Positions 16,281 through 26,207 are shown, numbered from the stretch's first letter. The stretch: DNA of 64,000 bases from JBBIOI01 sp037443425 (GCA_037443425.1 JBBIOI010000003.1:11865-75864), one strand, 5' to 3'. Notes: generated from the sequence alone by a model not told the origin. A program made the numbers and translations.

Positions 16281-17447
16281 ATGAACAAAAAGGCATTATC
16301 CATTCTTAGTGCTGGTCATATGGTCACAGATATGAATCAAACAATCCTACCTTCACTCCTTCCATTCTTTAAAGATGCATTGAATATCTCATTCACAACT
16401 GCTGGGACACTTATACTGATAGGTAACATAACCTCCTCAGTTATTCAGCCTCTTTTTGGATACATCTCTGATCGTAGACCTACAAAATGGTTTCTACCTT
16501 TTGCACCTCTTATAGCATCTCTTGGTATGGCACTTACTGGTGTTGTATCAAGTTATATATTATTACTCGTCTGTATCATTATAAGTGGTCTTGGTATAGC
16601 AAGTTTTCATCCAGAAGGATTTAAGACTGCCCATTATTTTATTGGAGAAAAAAAGATGACAGGGATGTCAATATTTTCAGTGGGCGGAAGCATTGGATTC
16701 GCTATTGGCCCGCTTTGGGCACTTTGGCTCTTTACGTTATTTGGAATGAAGGGGACAATTGGTTTTATCTTCCCTGGAATCATAATGACTATCATAATAA
16801 TGATATACTTATCGATGCTTACTTCTCCTATTGAATCAGCATTCATAGATTCAAAAAAAAGGCAGAAAGAACCTCTAACAAGAGAACAGAAAATTTCACT
16901 TATTCTCCTTATCTGTCTTGCGACCATAAGGGCATGGGCTCAGATTGGATTGGTCAGTTATATTCCTTTTTATTATATAAATTACCTGAAAGGAAATCCC
17001 TTATACGCAGGTAAACTTGTTACAACCTTCCTGATGACAGGTGCAGTAGGAATGCTCATTGGTGCACCAATAGCGGATCGATGGGGTCATAAAAAATTTC
17101 TCCTGACAACACTTGTTATCTCTATCCCGTTCTTCTTTTTCTTTTACTATAGTAAAGGATTCTGGGCATTCCTCTTTGTTGGATTAGCAGGCATGATTTT
17201 AGGTTCAACATTTACACTTACTACTATTATGGCACAATTACTATTGCCTCATCACCTTGGAATCGTCTCCGGATTAATGGTTGGATTCACAATAGGCACA
17301 GCAGGAATTGGCGTAACACTTTTTGGTGTTATAGCAGATACATGGGGAATCCCTGCTGCAATGAAGGTGATCTTCTTAATGCCATTAATATCATTTTTCT
17401 TTGGTCTGCCAATAAAATATGAATATTCTATAAGAAGGAGTAAATAA
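16281..17447 (+). CDS. MFS transporter, fosmidomycin-resistance (Fsr) type
   Basis: A 388-residue major facilitator protein with about 12 transmembrane segments. The N-terminus SAGHMVTDMNQTILPSLLPF, a DRRPTKW loop after helix 2 and a SVGGSIGFAIGPLWALW stretch are typical of the Fsr/FsmR family of drug exporters. Probably a proton-driven efflux protein of the inner membrane; the natural substrate is unknown. It is monocistronic, with its own promoter and a strong ribosome-binding site. Confidence 0.88.
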   Translation: MNKKALSILSAGHMVTDMNQTILPSLLPFFKDALNISFTTAGTLILIGNITSSVIQPLFGYISDRRPTKWFLPFAPLIASLGMALTGVVSSYILLLVCIIISGLGIASFHPEGFKTAHYFIGEKKMTGMSIFSVGGSIGFAIGPLWALWLFTLFGMKGTIGFIFPGIIMTIIIMIYLSMLTSPIESAFIDSKKRQKEPLTREQKISLILLICLATIRAWAQIGLVSYIPFYYINYLKGNPLYAGKLVTTFLMTGAVGMLIGAPIADRWGHKKFLLTTLVISIPFFFFFYYSKGFWAFLFVGLAGMILGSTFTLTTIMAQLLLPHHLGIVSGLMVGFTIGTAGIGVTLFGVIADTWGIPAAMKVIFLMPLISFFFGLPIKYEYSIRRSK

Positions 17448-17543
17448 TAGATCAACTCGAAATATGTTCTATAAAATTAAGTATTCACGACTAAAAATAG
17501 CATATATTTTGAAATCTGCTTATAATTGATATAAAATTTTTGT

Positions 17544-18500
17544 ATGGGGAAATTTTTCGTTACTGGAGGAGCAGGATTTATTGGTTCTCATCTATGCGAA
17601 TCCCTCTTGAAAGAGGGGTTCTCTGTAATTTGCTTTGACAACTTTGACAGTTTTTATGACCCAAATATTAAGATTAAAAATGTAGAAAGAATCACAAGAC
17701 TTTTCCCCCGTAATTTTGAAGTCATCCCTGGAGATATTAGAAACTCTGAACATCTTAAAGAAGTTTTTAAAAAGGAGAGAATTGACCGAGTAATCCACCT
17801 TGCAGCTCTGGCTGGTGTAAGACCATCGATCAAGAATCCTCTAATTTATCAAGATGTAAATATTAGAGGAACCATTATGCTATTGGAGACATGCAAGGAG
17901 TTTGAAGTAAATAATTTCATTTTTGCCTCATCTTCTTCTGTTTATGGAGAAAATCAGAGAGTTCCTTTTTCTGAAAGGGATCTTGATATTCAACCTATAT
18001 CTCCATATGGTGTTACGAAAAGGGCAGGTGAACTCATTTGTTATTCCTATTATCATCTCTTTGGGATAAATATTGCTTGCCTTCGAATATTTACTGCATA
18101 TGGTCCAAGACAGAGGCCCGAGATGGCAATACATAAATTTACAAGATTAATCGATATAGGAGAAAAGATACCCATATATGGAGATGGTTCATCAAGAAGG
18201 GATTATACATATATTGATGACCTTATTGATGGGATTATGAAGGTTATATATCACCACAAAGGATATGAAATCTATAATTTGGGTGAATCACAAACCGTCT
18301 CTTTAAAAGAGTTGGTCCATTTGATAGAAGAAGCATTTGGTAAGAAGGCACATATTGAAATGTTGGATCCTCAACCAGGTGATGTTTCTATCACCTATGC
18401 AGATATTTCGAAGGCAGAAAAGATGCTTGGTTATCGTCCAAAAGTAAAGATTGAGGAAGGGATTAGAAGATTTGTTGAGTGGTATAAAAGGAATAAGTAG
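17544..18500 (+). CDS. NAD-dependent nucleotide-sugar epimerase
   Basis: A 318-residue extended short-chain dehydrogenase. The NAD-binding motif TGGAGFIGSH occupies residues 8-17, FASSSSVYG supplies the catalytic Ser, and SPYGVTKRAGE carries the YxxxK pair near residues 150-154. RIFTAYGPRQRPEMAI and the length fit UDP-glucuronate 4-epimerase/UDP-glucose 4-epimerase-like enzymes of surface polysaccharide synthesis. No Shine-Dalgarno is visible and a TATAAA lies 8 bp before the ATG, suggesting a leaderless message. It is convergent with coaX. Confidence 0.9.
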   Translation: MGKFFVTGGAGFIGSHLCESLLKEGFSVICFDNFDSFYDPNIKIKNVERITRLFPRNFEVIPGDIRNSEHLKEVFKKERIDRVIHLAALAGVRPSIKNPLIYQDVNIRGTIMLLETCKEFEVNNFIFASSSSVYGENQRVPFSERDLDIQPISPYGVTKRAGELICYSYYHLFGINIACLRIFTAYGPRQRPEMAIHKFTRLIDIGEKIPIYGDGSSRRDYTYIDDLIDGIMKVIYHHKGYEIYNLGESQTVSLKELVHLIEEAFGKKAHIEMLDPQPGDVSITYADISKAEKMLGYRPKVKIEEGIRRFVEWYKRNK

Positions 18501-18512
18501 TCTCAGCAAACT

Positions 18513-19298
18513 TTATTTAGCCCTTTTTAATCTTTTTTGATTTCTTTCATATATAATTTTTAAGCCTTCAAGAGTTAAAAATTCGTCCACTTCATCAATC
18601 GTCTCTGAATCACTTGCAATAAGATTTGCCAACCCACCAGTGGCAACCACTTTTGGATCTGATCTCACCTCTTTCCTCATCCTTCTTACAATCTCATCTA
18701 CTAAACCAACATATCCAAAAAATATGCCAGATTGCATGCTCTGGATTGTATTTCTTCCTATCACTTTTTTTGGTTTTAGGATTTCAACTCTGGGAAGTTT
18801 TGATGCCCGCTGAAATAGGGCTTCTGCTGAAATTCCTATACCAGGTGCTATAACGCCTCCTATATATTCACCTTTGTTCGAAACATAATCAAAAGTTGTT
18901 GCTGTTCCAAAATCAACTATTATTACACTCCTTTTATATCTCTCATAGGCTGCAACAGCATTCACAATACGGTCTGCCCCAACCTCTTCAGGATATTCAT
19001 ACAGGATTGGCATCCCTGTAACTATGCCAGGACCCACAACAAGTGGTTTTAACTTGAAATACCTTTCTGCCATTCCCTCCAACATATTCAATACGGGTGG
19101 AACAACACACGAGATAATCATCCCATCGAAATCACCAATCTCAATGCTATCGAACTGGAAAAGATCACGAAAAAGGATTCCCCATTCATCAGCTGTCTTC
19201 TCCCTTTCAGTCCCAATACGCCAATGGTCCACTAGCACGTCTCCATCATAAACACCGAGTACTGTATTTGTATTTCCAACGTCTATAACAAGCAGCAT
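18513..19298 (-). CDS. coaX: Type III pantothenate kinase
   Basis: A 261-residue ASKHA-fold kinase with the phosphate-1 motif LLVIDVGNTNTVLG at the N-terminus, EEVGADRIVNAVAAYERY and IVDFGTATTFDYV in the middle and VVATGGLANLI near the C-terminus. It phosphorylates pantothenate, the first step of CoA synthesis. It starts 18 bp downstream of birA in the same direction, a frequent pairing. Confidence 0.95.
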   Translation of the reverse strand: MLLVIDVGNTNTVLGVYDGDVLVDHWRIGTEREKTADEWGILFRDLFQFDSIEIGDFDGMIISCVVPPVLNMLEGMAERYFKLKPLVVGPGIVTGMPILYEYPEEVGADRIVNAVAAYERYKRSVIIVDFGTATTFDYVSNKGEYIGGVIAPGIGISAEALFQRASKLPRVEILKPKKVIGRNTIQSMQSGIFFGYVGLVDEIVRRMRKEVRSDPKVVATGGLANLIASDSETIDEVDEFLTLEGLKIIYERNQKRLKRAK

Positions 19299-19316
19299 AT
19301 CGCCTCCTTTTCTAAT

Positions 19317-20288
19317 TCATCTTAAGTATTCAACATCGCCCGCTATTATTCTCATTAGCTTCCCATCTTTATCCTCTATGATCAGCGCACCATCTGAATC
19401 AATATCAATCGCCTTCCCTATAACTTCGTCTTTAAACGAACTTACCCTTACCATTTTATCCTTTATATCAGCCCATCTCCGCCAAGCATCAAGCACAGGT
19501 TTATTCCCCTCTCTAATAAACCTTTCATACCAATCTTCTATTTCCTTAAAGAGAAAACAAATAAATTCTTTTCTCGAGACCTCCCTTCCTGTTTCTATCT
19601 TTAAAGATGTTGCATATTCTCTGATATCCTTTGGAAACTCTTCTTTACCTATGTTAATGTTAATCCCAATTCCTAAAATAATAAAATGGATTCGATCTGT
19701 CTCTGAATCAATCTCATTTAGAATCCCGGCAACCTTCTTTCCTCCTATGAGAATGTCATTAGGCCATTTTATTGATGGATTTATATCTGAATATTTTTTT
19801 ATTGACTCAGCAGTTGAAACAGCTGAAAGAAGAGTAATCATGGATGCCTGATTTGGTAATATCTCAGGCCTTAGGATAATCGAAATATAAAGATTTAGGT
19901 ATGGAGGAGAAAACCATTGGCGTCCAAGTCTACCCTTCCCTTTCTCCTGTGTCTCCGCAATAATGACCTCTCCTTCATCAGCACCTTGCATGGCTAATTG
20001 ATACGCAATTGAGTTAGTTGAATCAACTTTTTGAAAATAATGAATCTTTTTAGCTATCCATCTTGTCTCAAGGATCTGCTTGATCTCTGCTGGCAAAAGG
20101 ATATCAGGGCAACTGATCAGACGATATCCAGCTCTTGGAGAGGCATCAATCTCATAGCCCAACTCTCTAAGTTTTTTTATTCTCTTCCAGATTGCTGTCC
20201 GACTAACATTCAGGGTCCTGCTTATCTTTTCGCCTGAAATGAAATTCCCTTCGTTCTGTTTTAAGAGCTTAAGAATATCCTCATCCAT
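19317..20288 (-). CDS. birA: Bifunctional biotin-protein ligase/repressor
   Basis: A 323-residue protein with an N-terminal winged helix (residues 1-60, GEKISRTLNVSRTAIWKRIKKL), a catalytic domain with the biotinyl-AMP loop KGKGRLGRQW near residue 115 and SIKWPNDILIGGKKVAGIL, and the C-terminal SH3-like cap. It attaches biotin to carboxylase BCCP domains, and the N-terminal domain predicts repression of biotin genes, none of which are in the window. Confidence 0.95.
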   Translation of the reverse strand: MDEDILKLLKQNEGNFISGEKISRTLNVSRTAIWKRIKKLRELGYEIDASPRAGYRLISCPDILLPAEIKQILETRWIAKKIHYFQKVDSTNSIAYQLAMQGADEGEVIIAETQEKGKGRLGRQWFSPPYLNLYISIILRPEILPNQASMITLLSAVSTAESIKKYSDINPSIKWPNDILIGGKKVAGILNEIDSETDRIHFIILGIGININIGKEEFPKDIREYATSLKIETGREVSRKEFICFLFKEIEDWYERFIREGNKPVLDAWRRWADIKDKMVRVSSFKDEVIGKAIDIDSDGALIIEDKDGKLMRIIAGDVEYLR

Positions 20289-20300
20289 TTAAAGCCTGAT

Positions 20301-22340
20301 CTATGATAACACCTTATCGTAATGAGAAAAATGCATGGAGAATGTTCCTCTCCCTTGTGTGAGAGATCTTAAATCTGTAGAATACCCAAACATCCGCGTA
20401 AGTGGAGCAATAGCCTTTATCATTGTAATCTTGCCTTTTGGAGTTATCTCCTCCACATGGCTCTTCCTTGCCTTTAAATCTCCAACAACCTCTCCCATAA
20501 ACTCCTCTGGTACTATGATATTTACTTCCATCATTGGCTCAAGCAGTATGGGCTGGGCCTTTCGGCAAGCCTCACGAAGCGCGTTTGAAGAGGCTATCTT
20601 TAATGCAAGAGTGGATGGGTGATCCAAATCTGTCTGGGCCTTCAATAATATTACACGCAAATCTGTTAACGGATAGCCCATTACTACACCAACATTTGAA
20701 GCCTCTCTTATGCCTTCTTCAATAGATGAAAGCCATTCCTTTGATATAGATTCCTCAGGTATCTCTGAAAGAAATTCTAATCCTTTCCCACGCCTATTTG
20801 GTGAAACCCTCAAATAAACCTCTCCATAATGTTTTATATCTTCCATCTCCTTTAAAAATTTTCCAGATGCCTCTGCCTCCTTTTCAATAGTCTCTCTATA
20901 AACCACCTGTGGTCTTCCTACATTTACTTCGAGATTATACTCTGTATATAGTCTATTTACTAAAACATCTAAATGTAATTCCCCCATTCCCGAAAGGATT
21001 GTCTGCCCTGTATCTTCATCAAATTTAACATGAAAGGTTGGATCCTCTTCTGCTAACTTTAAAAGTGAGTCCGCAAGCTTCTCCTGATCTCTATTTGTTT
21101 TGGGTTCTACAGCTATCGACATTACCGGCTTATAAAAATCTATTGGTTCAAGAAGGATAGGTCGATCACTATGGCATAAGGTATCTCCAGTAGTAGTCTC
21201 CTTTAAGCCCATAACGGCTACAATATCCCCTGTCTTTGCCTCCTCAACACGATTCCGATGATGAGCATGCATCTGAAATATTCTTGAAATCTTCTCGTTT
21301 CTCTTAAGTCTCGGATTATAGACCTCCATACCCACTTTTAGTTCACCTGAATAAATTCTAATAAAGACAAGTTTTCTACCTTCATCCATCATAACTTTAA
21401 AGGCCAGTGCTGTGAATGATTCATCATCTTTTGCAAGCCTTTTCTCGATAGCCCCTGTTATTGGATGCTTACCTTCAACAGGCGGAATGTCAAGAGGTGA
21501 TGGTAGATAATCTACGATTGCATCGATGAGAGGTTGAATGCCAAGATTCCTCAGTGCAGCCCCGCAGAGAACAGGTACGGCCTTCATTGAAATCGTAGCC
21601 TTCCTTATTGCCCTCTTTAGTTCTGATTCCGAAATATCTTCACCATTTAAGTACTTCTCCATTATCTCATCATCAATTTCTGCAACTGATTCTATCAATT
21701 TTATATGATGGGAGTTGGCTTCTTTTGATAATTCCTCAGGTATTGGTATATATTCATACTCAATACCCAGGCTTTCCTGATCCCATACTATTGCTTTCAT
21801 ATTTATAAGGTCTATTACACCGCTGAATCTATCTTCCTGGCCAATCGGGATCTGAACGAGCATAGGGTTTGCCCCAAGCCGATCGACCATCATCTTTATA
21901 GTATTAAAAAAGTCTGCTCCAATCCTATCCATCTTGTTAACGAAGGCTATTTTAGGAACCTTATATTTATCTGCCTGATGCCATACCGTCTCGGATTGGG
22001 GCTCCACCCCTTCTACAGCACTAAAAATACCTATTGCCCCATCAAGCACCCTCAAGGACCTTTCGACTTCAATTGTAAAATCAACATGTCCTGGAGTATC
22101 AATAATATGGATTATACTCCCTTTCCACTCAACGGTCGTAACAGCGGATGTTATGGTAATGCCCCTCTGCTGTTCCTGAAGCATCCAATCCATTGTTGCT
22201 GTACCTTCGTCTACCTCACCCATCCTGTGGATCTTCTTTGTATAGAATAATATCCTCTCGGTGACAGTAGTCTTACCTGCATCAATATGCGCCATAAATC
22301 CAATATTTCTTGTCCGCGATATCCTCTTTTCTCCAGCCAT
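20301..22340 (-). CDS. fusA: Translation elongation factor G
   Basis: A 679-residue GTPase with G1 AHIDAGKTT, switch region DWMLQEQQRGITITSA, G3 DTPGHVDF and G4 NKMDRIGAD, followed by domains II-V (VMDEGRKLVFIRIYSG; GMGELHLDVLVNRL; HVEEITPKG). Catalyses ribosomal translocation. It is not in a str operon with rpsL/rpsG/tuf here, so it may be a second EF-G or the EF-G-like paralogue; length and motifs are those of a functional factor. AGGAAA ribosome-binding site. Confidence 0.93.
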   Translation of the reverse strand: MAGEKRISRTRNIGFMAHIDAGKTTVTERILFYTKKIHRMGEVDEGTATMDWMLQEQQRGITITSAVTTVEWKGSIIHIIDTPGHVDFTIEVERSLRVLDGAIGIFSAVEGVEPQSETVWHQADKYKVPKIAFVNKMDRIGADFFNTIKMMVDRLGANPMLVQIPIGQEDRFSGVIDLINMKAIVWDQESLGIEYEYIPIPEELSKEANSHHIKLIESVAEIDDEIMEKYLNGEDISESELKRAIRKATISMKAVPVLCGAALRNLGIQPLIDAIVDYLPSPLDIPPVEGKHPITGAIEKRLAKDDESFTALAFKVMMDEGRKLVFIRIYSGELKVGMEVYNPRLKRNEKISRIFQMHAHHRNRVEEAKTGDIVAVMGLKETTTGDTLCHSDRPILLEPIDFYKPVMSIAVEPKTNRDQEKLADSLLKLAEEDPTFHVKFDEDTGQTILSGMGELHLDVLVNRLYTEYNLEVNVGRPQVVYRETIEKEAEASGKFLKEMEDIKHYGEVYLRVSPNRRGKGLEFLSEIPEESISKEWLSSIEEGIREASNVGVVMGYPLTDLRVILLKAQTDLDHPSTLALKIASSNALREACRKAQPILLEPMMEVNIIVPEEFMGEVVGDLKARKSHVEEITPKGKITMIKAIAPLTRMFGYSTDLRSLTQGRGTFSMHFSHYDKVLS

Positions 22341-22354
22341 TTTCCTATGAATTA

Positions 22355-23275
22355 TTAGGTATAATTACTATAATTGTCAACCACCTTATCAGCGATTTTA
22401 TAAATCTCTTTTACTTTATCTATAAAATCTCCACGATATAGACCACTTGCCGAAGAAAGGATAAAGCCGCCTCCTTTGGTAATCATTTTTAAACGCGTCT
22501 CAAATTCCTTCAATTTATCCATTTGGATATCTTTCGCCTCTAAGATCTCTGAATCTATACCTCCCATTAATGTAAGGACATGACCAAACCTCTCTTTTAA
22601 AGATAAAAGATCATTTGACCGATCTTGAATTGATGCCAAACCATCAAATCCAATTGAGATAAGCCTTGGGACTAATTGATTAATATCTCCACAGGAATGA
22701 AATAATGCAAATAACCCCTTTTTACGAACCTTAGAAATGAGAGAGCTAAAAAAATCAGAGAATATATCGTTAAATAATTTAGGACTAATAAAAAGGTTAT
22801 CTTCACCTGCTAAATCGTCAGCTATAACAAAAGCATCTATTGGAAGATCGAGGCACTCATCTATTAAAAAATTTATATTTGAGCATTCCTCTTCAATTTC
22901 ATTTTTAATCTCAATCCATTTTCGGCTAAGATAACTGAGGGCATTCATTAACCCTATTCTGCGAGAAATCCTCTGAAATGGGCCATCTATAACTATCATT
23001 AAGAAAAGACCATCATTAATCTTCGTAGCCTCAAAAATCTCCTTTAAGCTAAAATATCTGTAATTAGTAACGTTATCCTCCAGAACCTTTTCAGAAAGCG
23101 GAAAAGAGATTATATCCTGGCAGAGTATCTTTACTGCTTTAAAATGACCTGAAATATCATCATTTAGATTTAATCTTTTAAATATTTCTCTTCCTAACCA
23201 GAGTTCCCCTCTTGGTATTCGATTTGATAGTTGATGCTTAAATGCCTTTTTTACTATATCTGCTGGACATTCCAT
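22355..23275 (-). CDS. Uroporphyrinogen decarboxylase-fold protein (corrinoid methyltransferase-like)
   Basis: A 306-residue TIM-barrel protein of the URO-D superfamily. The diagnostic part is FALFHSCGDINQLVPRLISIGFDGLASIQ near residues 190-218 and MGGIDSEILEA, as in MtaA/CmuA-like corrinoid methyltransferases and their uncharacterised relatives. Real HemE enzymes have a different N-terminal arginine motif, which is not seen here. Heme synthesis is therefore less likely than methyl transfer to a thiol or corrinoid. It lies downstream of dctM in the same direction with a 35 bp gap, so its substrate may be related to the TRAP cargo. Confidence 0.7.
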   Translation of the reverse strand: MECPADIVKKAFKHQLSNRIPRGELWLGREIFKRLNLNDDISGHFKAVKILCQDIISFPLSEKVLEDNVTNYRYFSLKEIFEATKINDGLFLMIVIDGPFQRISRRIGLMNALSYLSRKWIEIKNEIEEECSNINFLIDECLDLPIDAFVIADDLAGEDNLFISPKLFNDIFSDFFSSLISKVRKKGLFALFHSCGDINQLVPRLISIGFDGLASIQDRSNDLLSLKERFGHVLTLMGGIDSEILEAKDIQMDKLKEFETRLKMITKGGGFILSSASGLYRGDFIDKVKEIYKIADKVVDNYSNYT

Positions 23276-23309
23276 ATTAGGATTTTTTCAGAATTATCTG
23301 GAAGTTATA

Positions 23310-24611
23310 TCATTTATATAAAACTGATGGCAACCATAGGGCAAGTTCTGGGAAGAAGAATAGAAGACCCCAGACAAGGATTAATGATATCAGGAAAGGT
23401 GCAACCCCTCTATATATTGTTCCCATCGGAATCTTTGTAATGTTTTTTACTACAAATACACAGATGGCCACCGGTGGAATAACAACACCAATCATCGCCA
23501 CAACCCCAATTACTATTCCAAACCATAAGGGGTGAAAACCAAGTTTCAGGACAGCAGGATAAAAAATTGGTGTAGCAAGGATCAGAAATGTAAGGTCATC
23601 TATGATTGAACCACCAAGCTCAAAAATTATACAGATCATTATCATTATTAAATAGCGATTAAGTGGTAGGGTTGCAATCCAATCTGCTGCAGCTTGAGGA
23701 ATATTGGTGACTGTTATAAAATGGCCAAGTATTGTCGAACCTGCAATAAGCATGATGAGCATGATAGCTGTTCTTAGTGATTCTTTTATTGATTTAACAT
23801 ATTTATCAAATGTCATATCTCGCTTCAATATGGAGAGAAGTAAAACTGCAAAGGTCCCAACAGCCCCTGCCTCAGTAGGAGTGAAAAATCCCCTTATTAT
23901 TCCTCCTATTACAAGAACGAAGACCAATAAGACCCAAAAGATTTCAGGAAGTGACCTTATCCTTTCACCCCAGCTCGAACGTTCAGATCTTGGCGCTATA
24001 TTAGGATTAATCTTTGCCCAACCATAAATTATGGCAATAAACAGGAATGCTATAATTAACCCTGGAATAATCCCCGCTATAAATAGTTGACCTATGGACT
24101 GTTCTGTCAATATCCCGAGTATAATCAGAGTAACACTTGGAGGTATAATAACACCAAGTGTCCCTACAGTAGCAACTATACCTGAGGAAAGTTTCTTATC
24201 ATAGCCATACTTCTCCATCTCGTGAATAGCCACACCTGCAAATGTTGCTGAAGTAGCAGCTGACGAACCGCAGATGGTTTTAAATGCAGTGGCACCTACA
24301 ACTGTAGCCATTGCCAGTCCACCTGGGATATGACCTATAAACTTATGGGCAGAATCATAAAGCCTTCTTGCTATACCGGCATTAAAACCAATCTGTCCCA
24401 TCAGGATAAAAAGAGGAAACACAGTGTATCCATAATTTGTTAAAACTTCAAAGACATCTCTTGAAATGAGGTTGATTGCAGCATGAAAACCATTAATATA
24501 AGCAAACCCTACAAAACCAACAATAGCCATTGCAAAGGCAAGTTCAATACCTGTGACGAAAAGTAAAAGAAGCACAATCAATGCTATAATACCAACCATT
24601 ACCTCATTCAT
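23310..24611 (-). CDS. dctM: TRAP transporter large permease (DctM)
   Basis: From the ATG at 24609-24611 this gives 433 residues with about 12 hydrophobic segments. It carries family patterns GFNAGIARRLYDSAHKFIGHIPGGLAMATV and CGSSAATSATFAGVAIHEMEKYGYDKKLSSGIVA, then TVGTLGVIIPPSV. It forms the sodium-coupled channel of the tripartite transporter in the inner membrane. Its start overlaps the dctQ stop by 8 bp; upstream in-frame starts fall inside dctQ and are rejected. Confidence 0.93.
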   Translation of the reverse strand: MNEVMVGIIALIVLLLLFVTGIELAFAMAIVGFVGFAYINGFHAAINLISRDVFEVLTNYGYTVFPLFILMGQIGFNAGIARRLYDSAHKFIGHIPGGLAMATVVGATAFKTICGSSAATSATFAGVAIHEMEKYGYDKKLSSGIVATVGTLGVIIPPSVTLIILGILTEQSIGQLFIAGIIPGLIIAFLFIAIIYGWAKINPNIAPRSERSSWGERIRSLPEIFWVLLVFVLVIGGIIRGFFTPTEAGAVGTFAVLLLSILKRDMTFDKYVKSIKESLRTAIMLIMLIAGSTILGHFITVTNIPQAAADWIATLPLNRYLIMIMICIIFELGGSIIDDLTFLILATPIFYPAVLKLGFHPLWFGIVIGVVAMIGVVIPPVAICVFVVKNITKIPMGTIYRGVAPFLISLILVWGLLFFFPELALWLPSVLYK

Positions 24612-25086
24612 ATTTTTCGCTCCAAATTCCAATAATATCGAAAAGAAAAACAAAGCATTCAAGCAGACAACAGACCCCAACACCATAGGCAACCGGATAA
24701 AAAGGTAATTTCATTGTTGCAGTCACCTCTCCAGATGCCCGAAACATAGCCCCTACATTAAAAAGATTATATCCAATAAAAGCAAATAGTATAAGGCATA
24801 AAATACGTGTAAATGTATTCATTATCTTTTTAGACCTGTTTGAAAGTTTCTCTATAACAAAATCCATTGTTACATGTCCTCGTTCAAGAGATACCTGTGG
24901 AATACCAAAACCTATAACAAGGGCAAGCGAAAGCGATACGATTTCAAATGTCCCAATTATAGGAGTTTTTGTTGTCCTTAATAGGACATCAATCACAGTA
25001 AGCAACATCATAAATGTTAATGCTACACCGGCTATTATATTTAAGACTCTACTTATATATTTCAGAACATAAAAGGAGTTGGCCAT
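24604..25086 (-). CDS. dctQ: TRAP transporter small permease (DctQ)
   Basis: A 160-residue protein with four predicted transmembrane helices and the DctQ motif GFGIPQVSLERGHVTMDFVIEKLS in the middle. It couples the binding protein to DctM. AAAGGGA precedes the ATG, and a long stem-loop separates it from dctP. Confidence 0.88.
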   Translation of the reverse strand: MANSFYVLKYISRVLNIIAGVALTFMMLLTVIDVLLRTTKTPIIGTFEIVSLSLALVIGFGIPQVSLERGHVTMDFVIEKLSNRSKKIMNTFTRILCLILFAFIGYNLFNVGAMFRASGEVTATMKLPFYPVAYGVGVCCLLECFVFLFDIIGIWSEKYE

Positions 25087-25107
25087 AGTCTAAATTCCCT
25101 TTATAAT

Positions 25108-25151
25108 TAATTAATTTAGGAACGGTTTTTAGACCGTTCCTAAATTAATTA
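25108..25151 (-). promoter_or_regulatory. Perfect 19-bp stem-loop between dctP and dctQ
   Basis: Arms at 25108-25126 and 25133-25151 are exact reverse complements (core TTTAGGAACGGT / ACCGTTCCTAAA) with a 6-nt loop. The right arm includes the dctP stop codon. There is no U-tract right after the stem on the minus strand, so a partial attenuator or mRNA-stabilising hairpin that keeps the binding protein more abundant than the permease is more likely than a full terminator. Confidence 0.75.
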
Positions 25152-26207
25152 GAATGCAGATGGTATTCCTCTACGTTTCTGTTCCTTATGCCAGTATGAA
25201 ATCCGTTCTTTTATAAATTTAATCCATTCATCGATATCAGCATCTTTATGTCCCTTCGAGACCATTGTCTTTTTATACTCACCAATAACAGGTTCAACTG
25301 CCTTTATCCACCTCAAGGCCTCAGCATCTGTTAGATTAATGACCTGTCCTCCTTTACTCAGAAATAGATCCCTACCCTCAATATCCATCTGGTCCCAGAG
25401 GGCAGCCTGTTTACCCCTTGCTTCATTTGCAACCTCTGTAATTACTTTCTGGTTCTCAGGTGGTATAGCATCCCATTTACTTTTATTAATCACCCAGTAG
25501 AATGTAATCCCGGTTCCAAGTTGCCAATCAGCAGTTACAAACTTTGTTACCTCAGCAAATTTCCAGTACTTGAGTGTTGAAAGATCTACAGTAACCCCAT
25601 CAATAACAGCCCTATGTAAAGCATCATAAACATCTGGCATTGGCAGTGGAACAGGGACTCCACCGAGTAATTTTATGATGTCACTCATCTGACCCACTGC
25701 CCTGATTTTCAGTCCTTTTAAATCCTCAAGAGTTTTTACAGGTTTTTTTATAGTTTGAAGGATTATAGGTCCTGAAGTGGTTAGATATAATACATGAACA
25801 CCATCCCACTCTTTAGGTCTGTATTTATTAAAGAAATCTGTTGCAACCATTGTGGCAGTCCAACCACTTGGAAAACCAAGGGGAAGATCAAATACTTCAG
25901 TTACAGGAAAGCGACCACGGGTATATTGAATATGAGAAAACCCTAAGTCTGCTATTCCCGTAAGTACACCATCGTACATCTTAACTGGTGACAGTAATGT
26001 CCCACCGGGATAATATGTAATATCGACACGTCCGTTTGTACGTTTCTTTACCTCATCACAGAACCATCCATTAAGTACTGACATAGGATGTGTTACAGGG
26101 AGATAATTTGCTGCCTTCAGCTTAATGACATCAGCCCCTTTTACAGAATTATTTATAGCTACGATAAAGAATAAAAGCAAAATAAAAATCATAAAAATCT
26201 TTCTCAT
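25149..26207 (-). CDS. dctP: TRAP transporter substrate-binding protein (DctP)
   Basis: A 352-residue periplasmic protein with a signal peptide (residues 1-24, cleavage near VKGA). It shows the DctP/TAXI-like pattern LKAANYLPVTHPMSVLNGWFCDEVKKRTNGRVDITYYPGG in outline, plus LKGLKIRAVGQMSDIIKLLGG and the carboxylate-binding Arg region. Typical ligands are dicarboxylates, keto acids or aromatic acids; the ligand here is unknown. It is the first gene of dctPQM, with AAAGGAGG as ribosome-binding site. Confidence 0.93.
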   Translation of the reverse strand: MRKIFMIFILLLFFIVAINNSVKGADVIKLKAANYLPVTHPMSVLNGWFCDEVKKRTNGRVDITYYPGGTLLSPVKMYDGVLTGIADLGFSHIQYTRGRFPVTEVFDLPLGFPSGWTATMVATDFFNKYRPKEWDGVHVLYLTTSGPIILQTIKKPVKTLEDLKGLKIRAVGQMSDIIKLLGGVPVPLPMPDVYDALHRAVIDGVTVDLSTLKYWKFAEVTKFVTADWQLGTGITFYWVINKSKWDAIPPENQKVITEVANEARGKQAALWDQMDIEGRDLFLSKGGQVINLTDAEALRWIKAVEPVIGEYKKTMVSKGHKDADIDEWIKFIKERISYWHKEQKRRGIPSAF

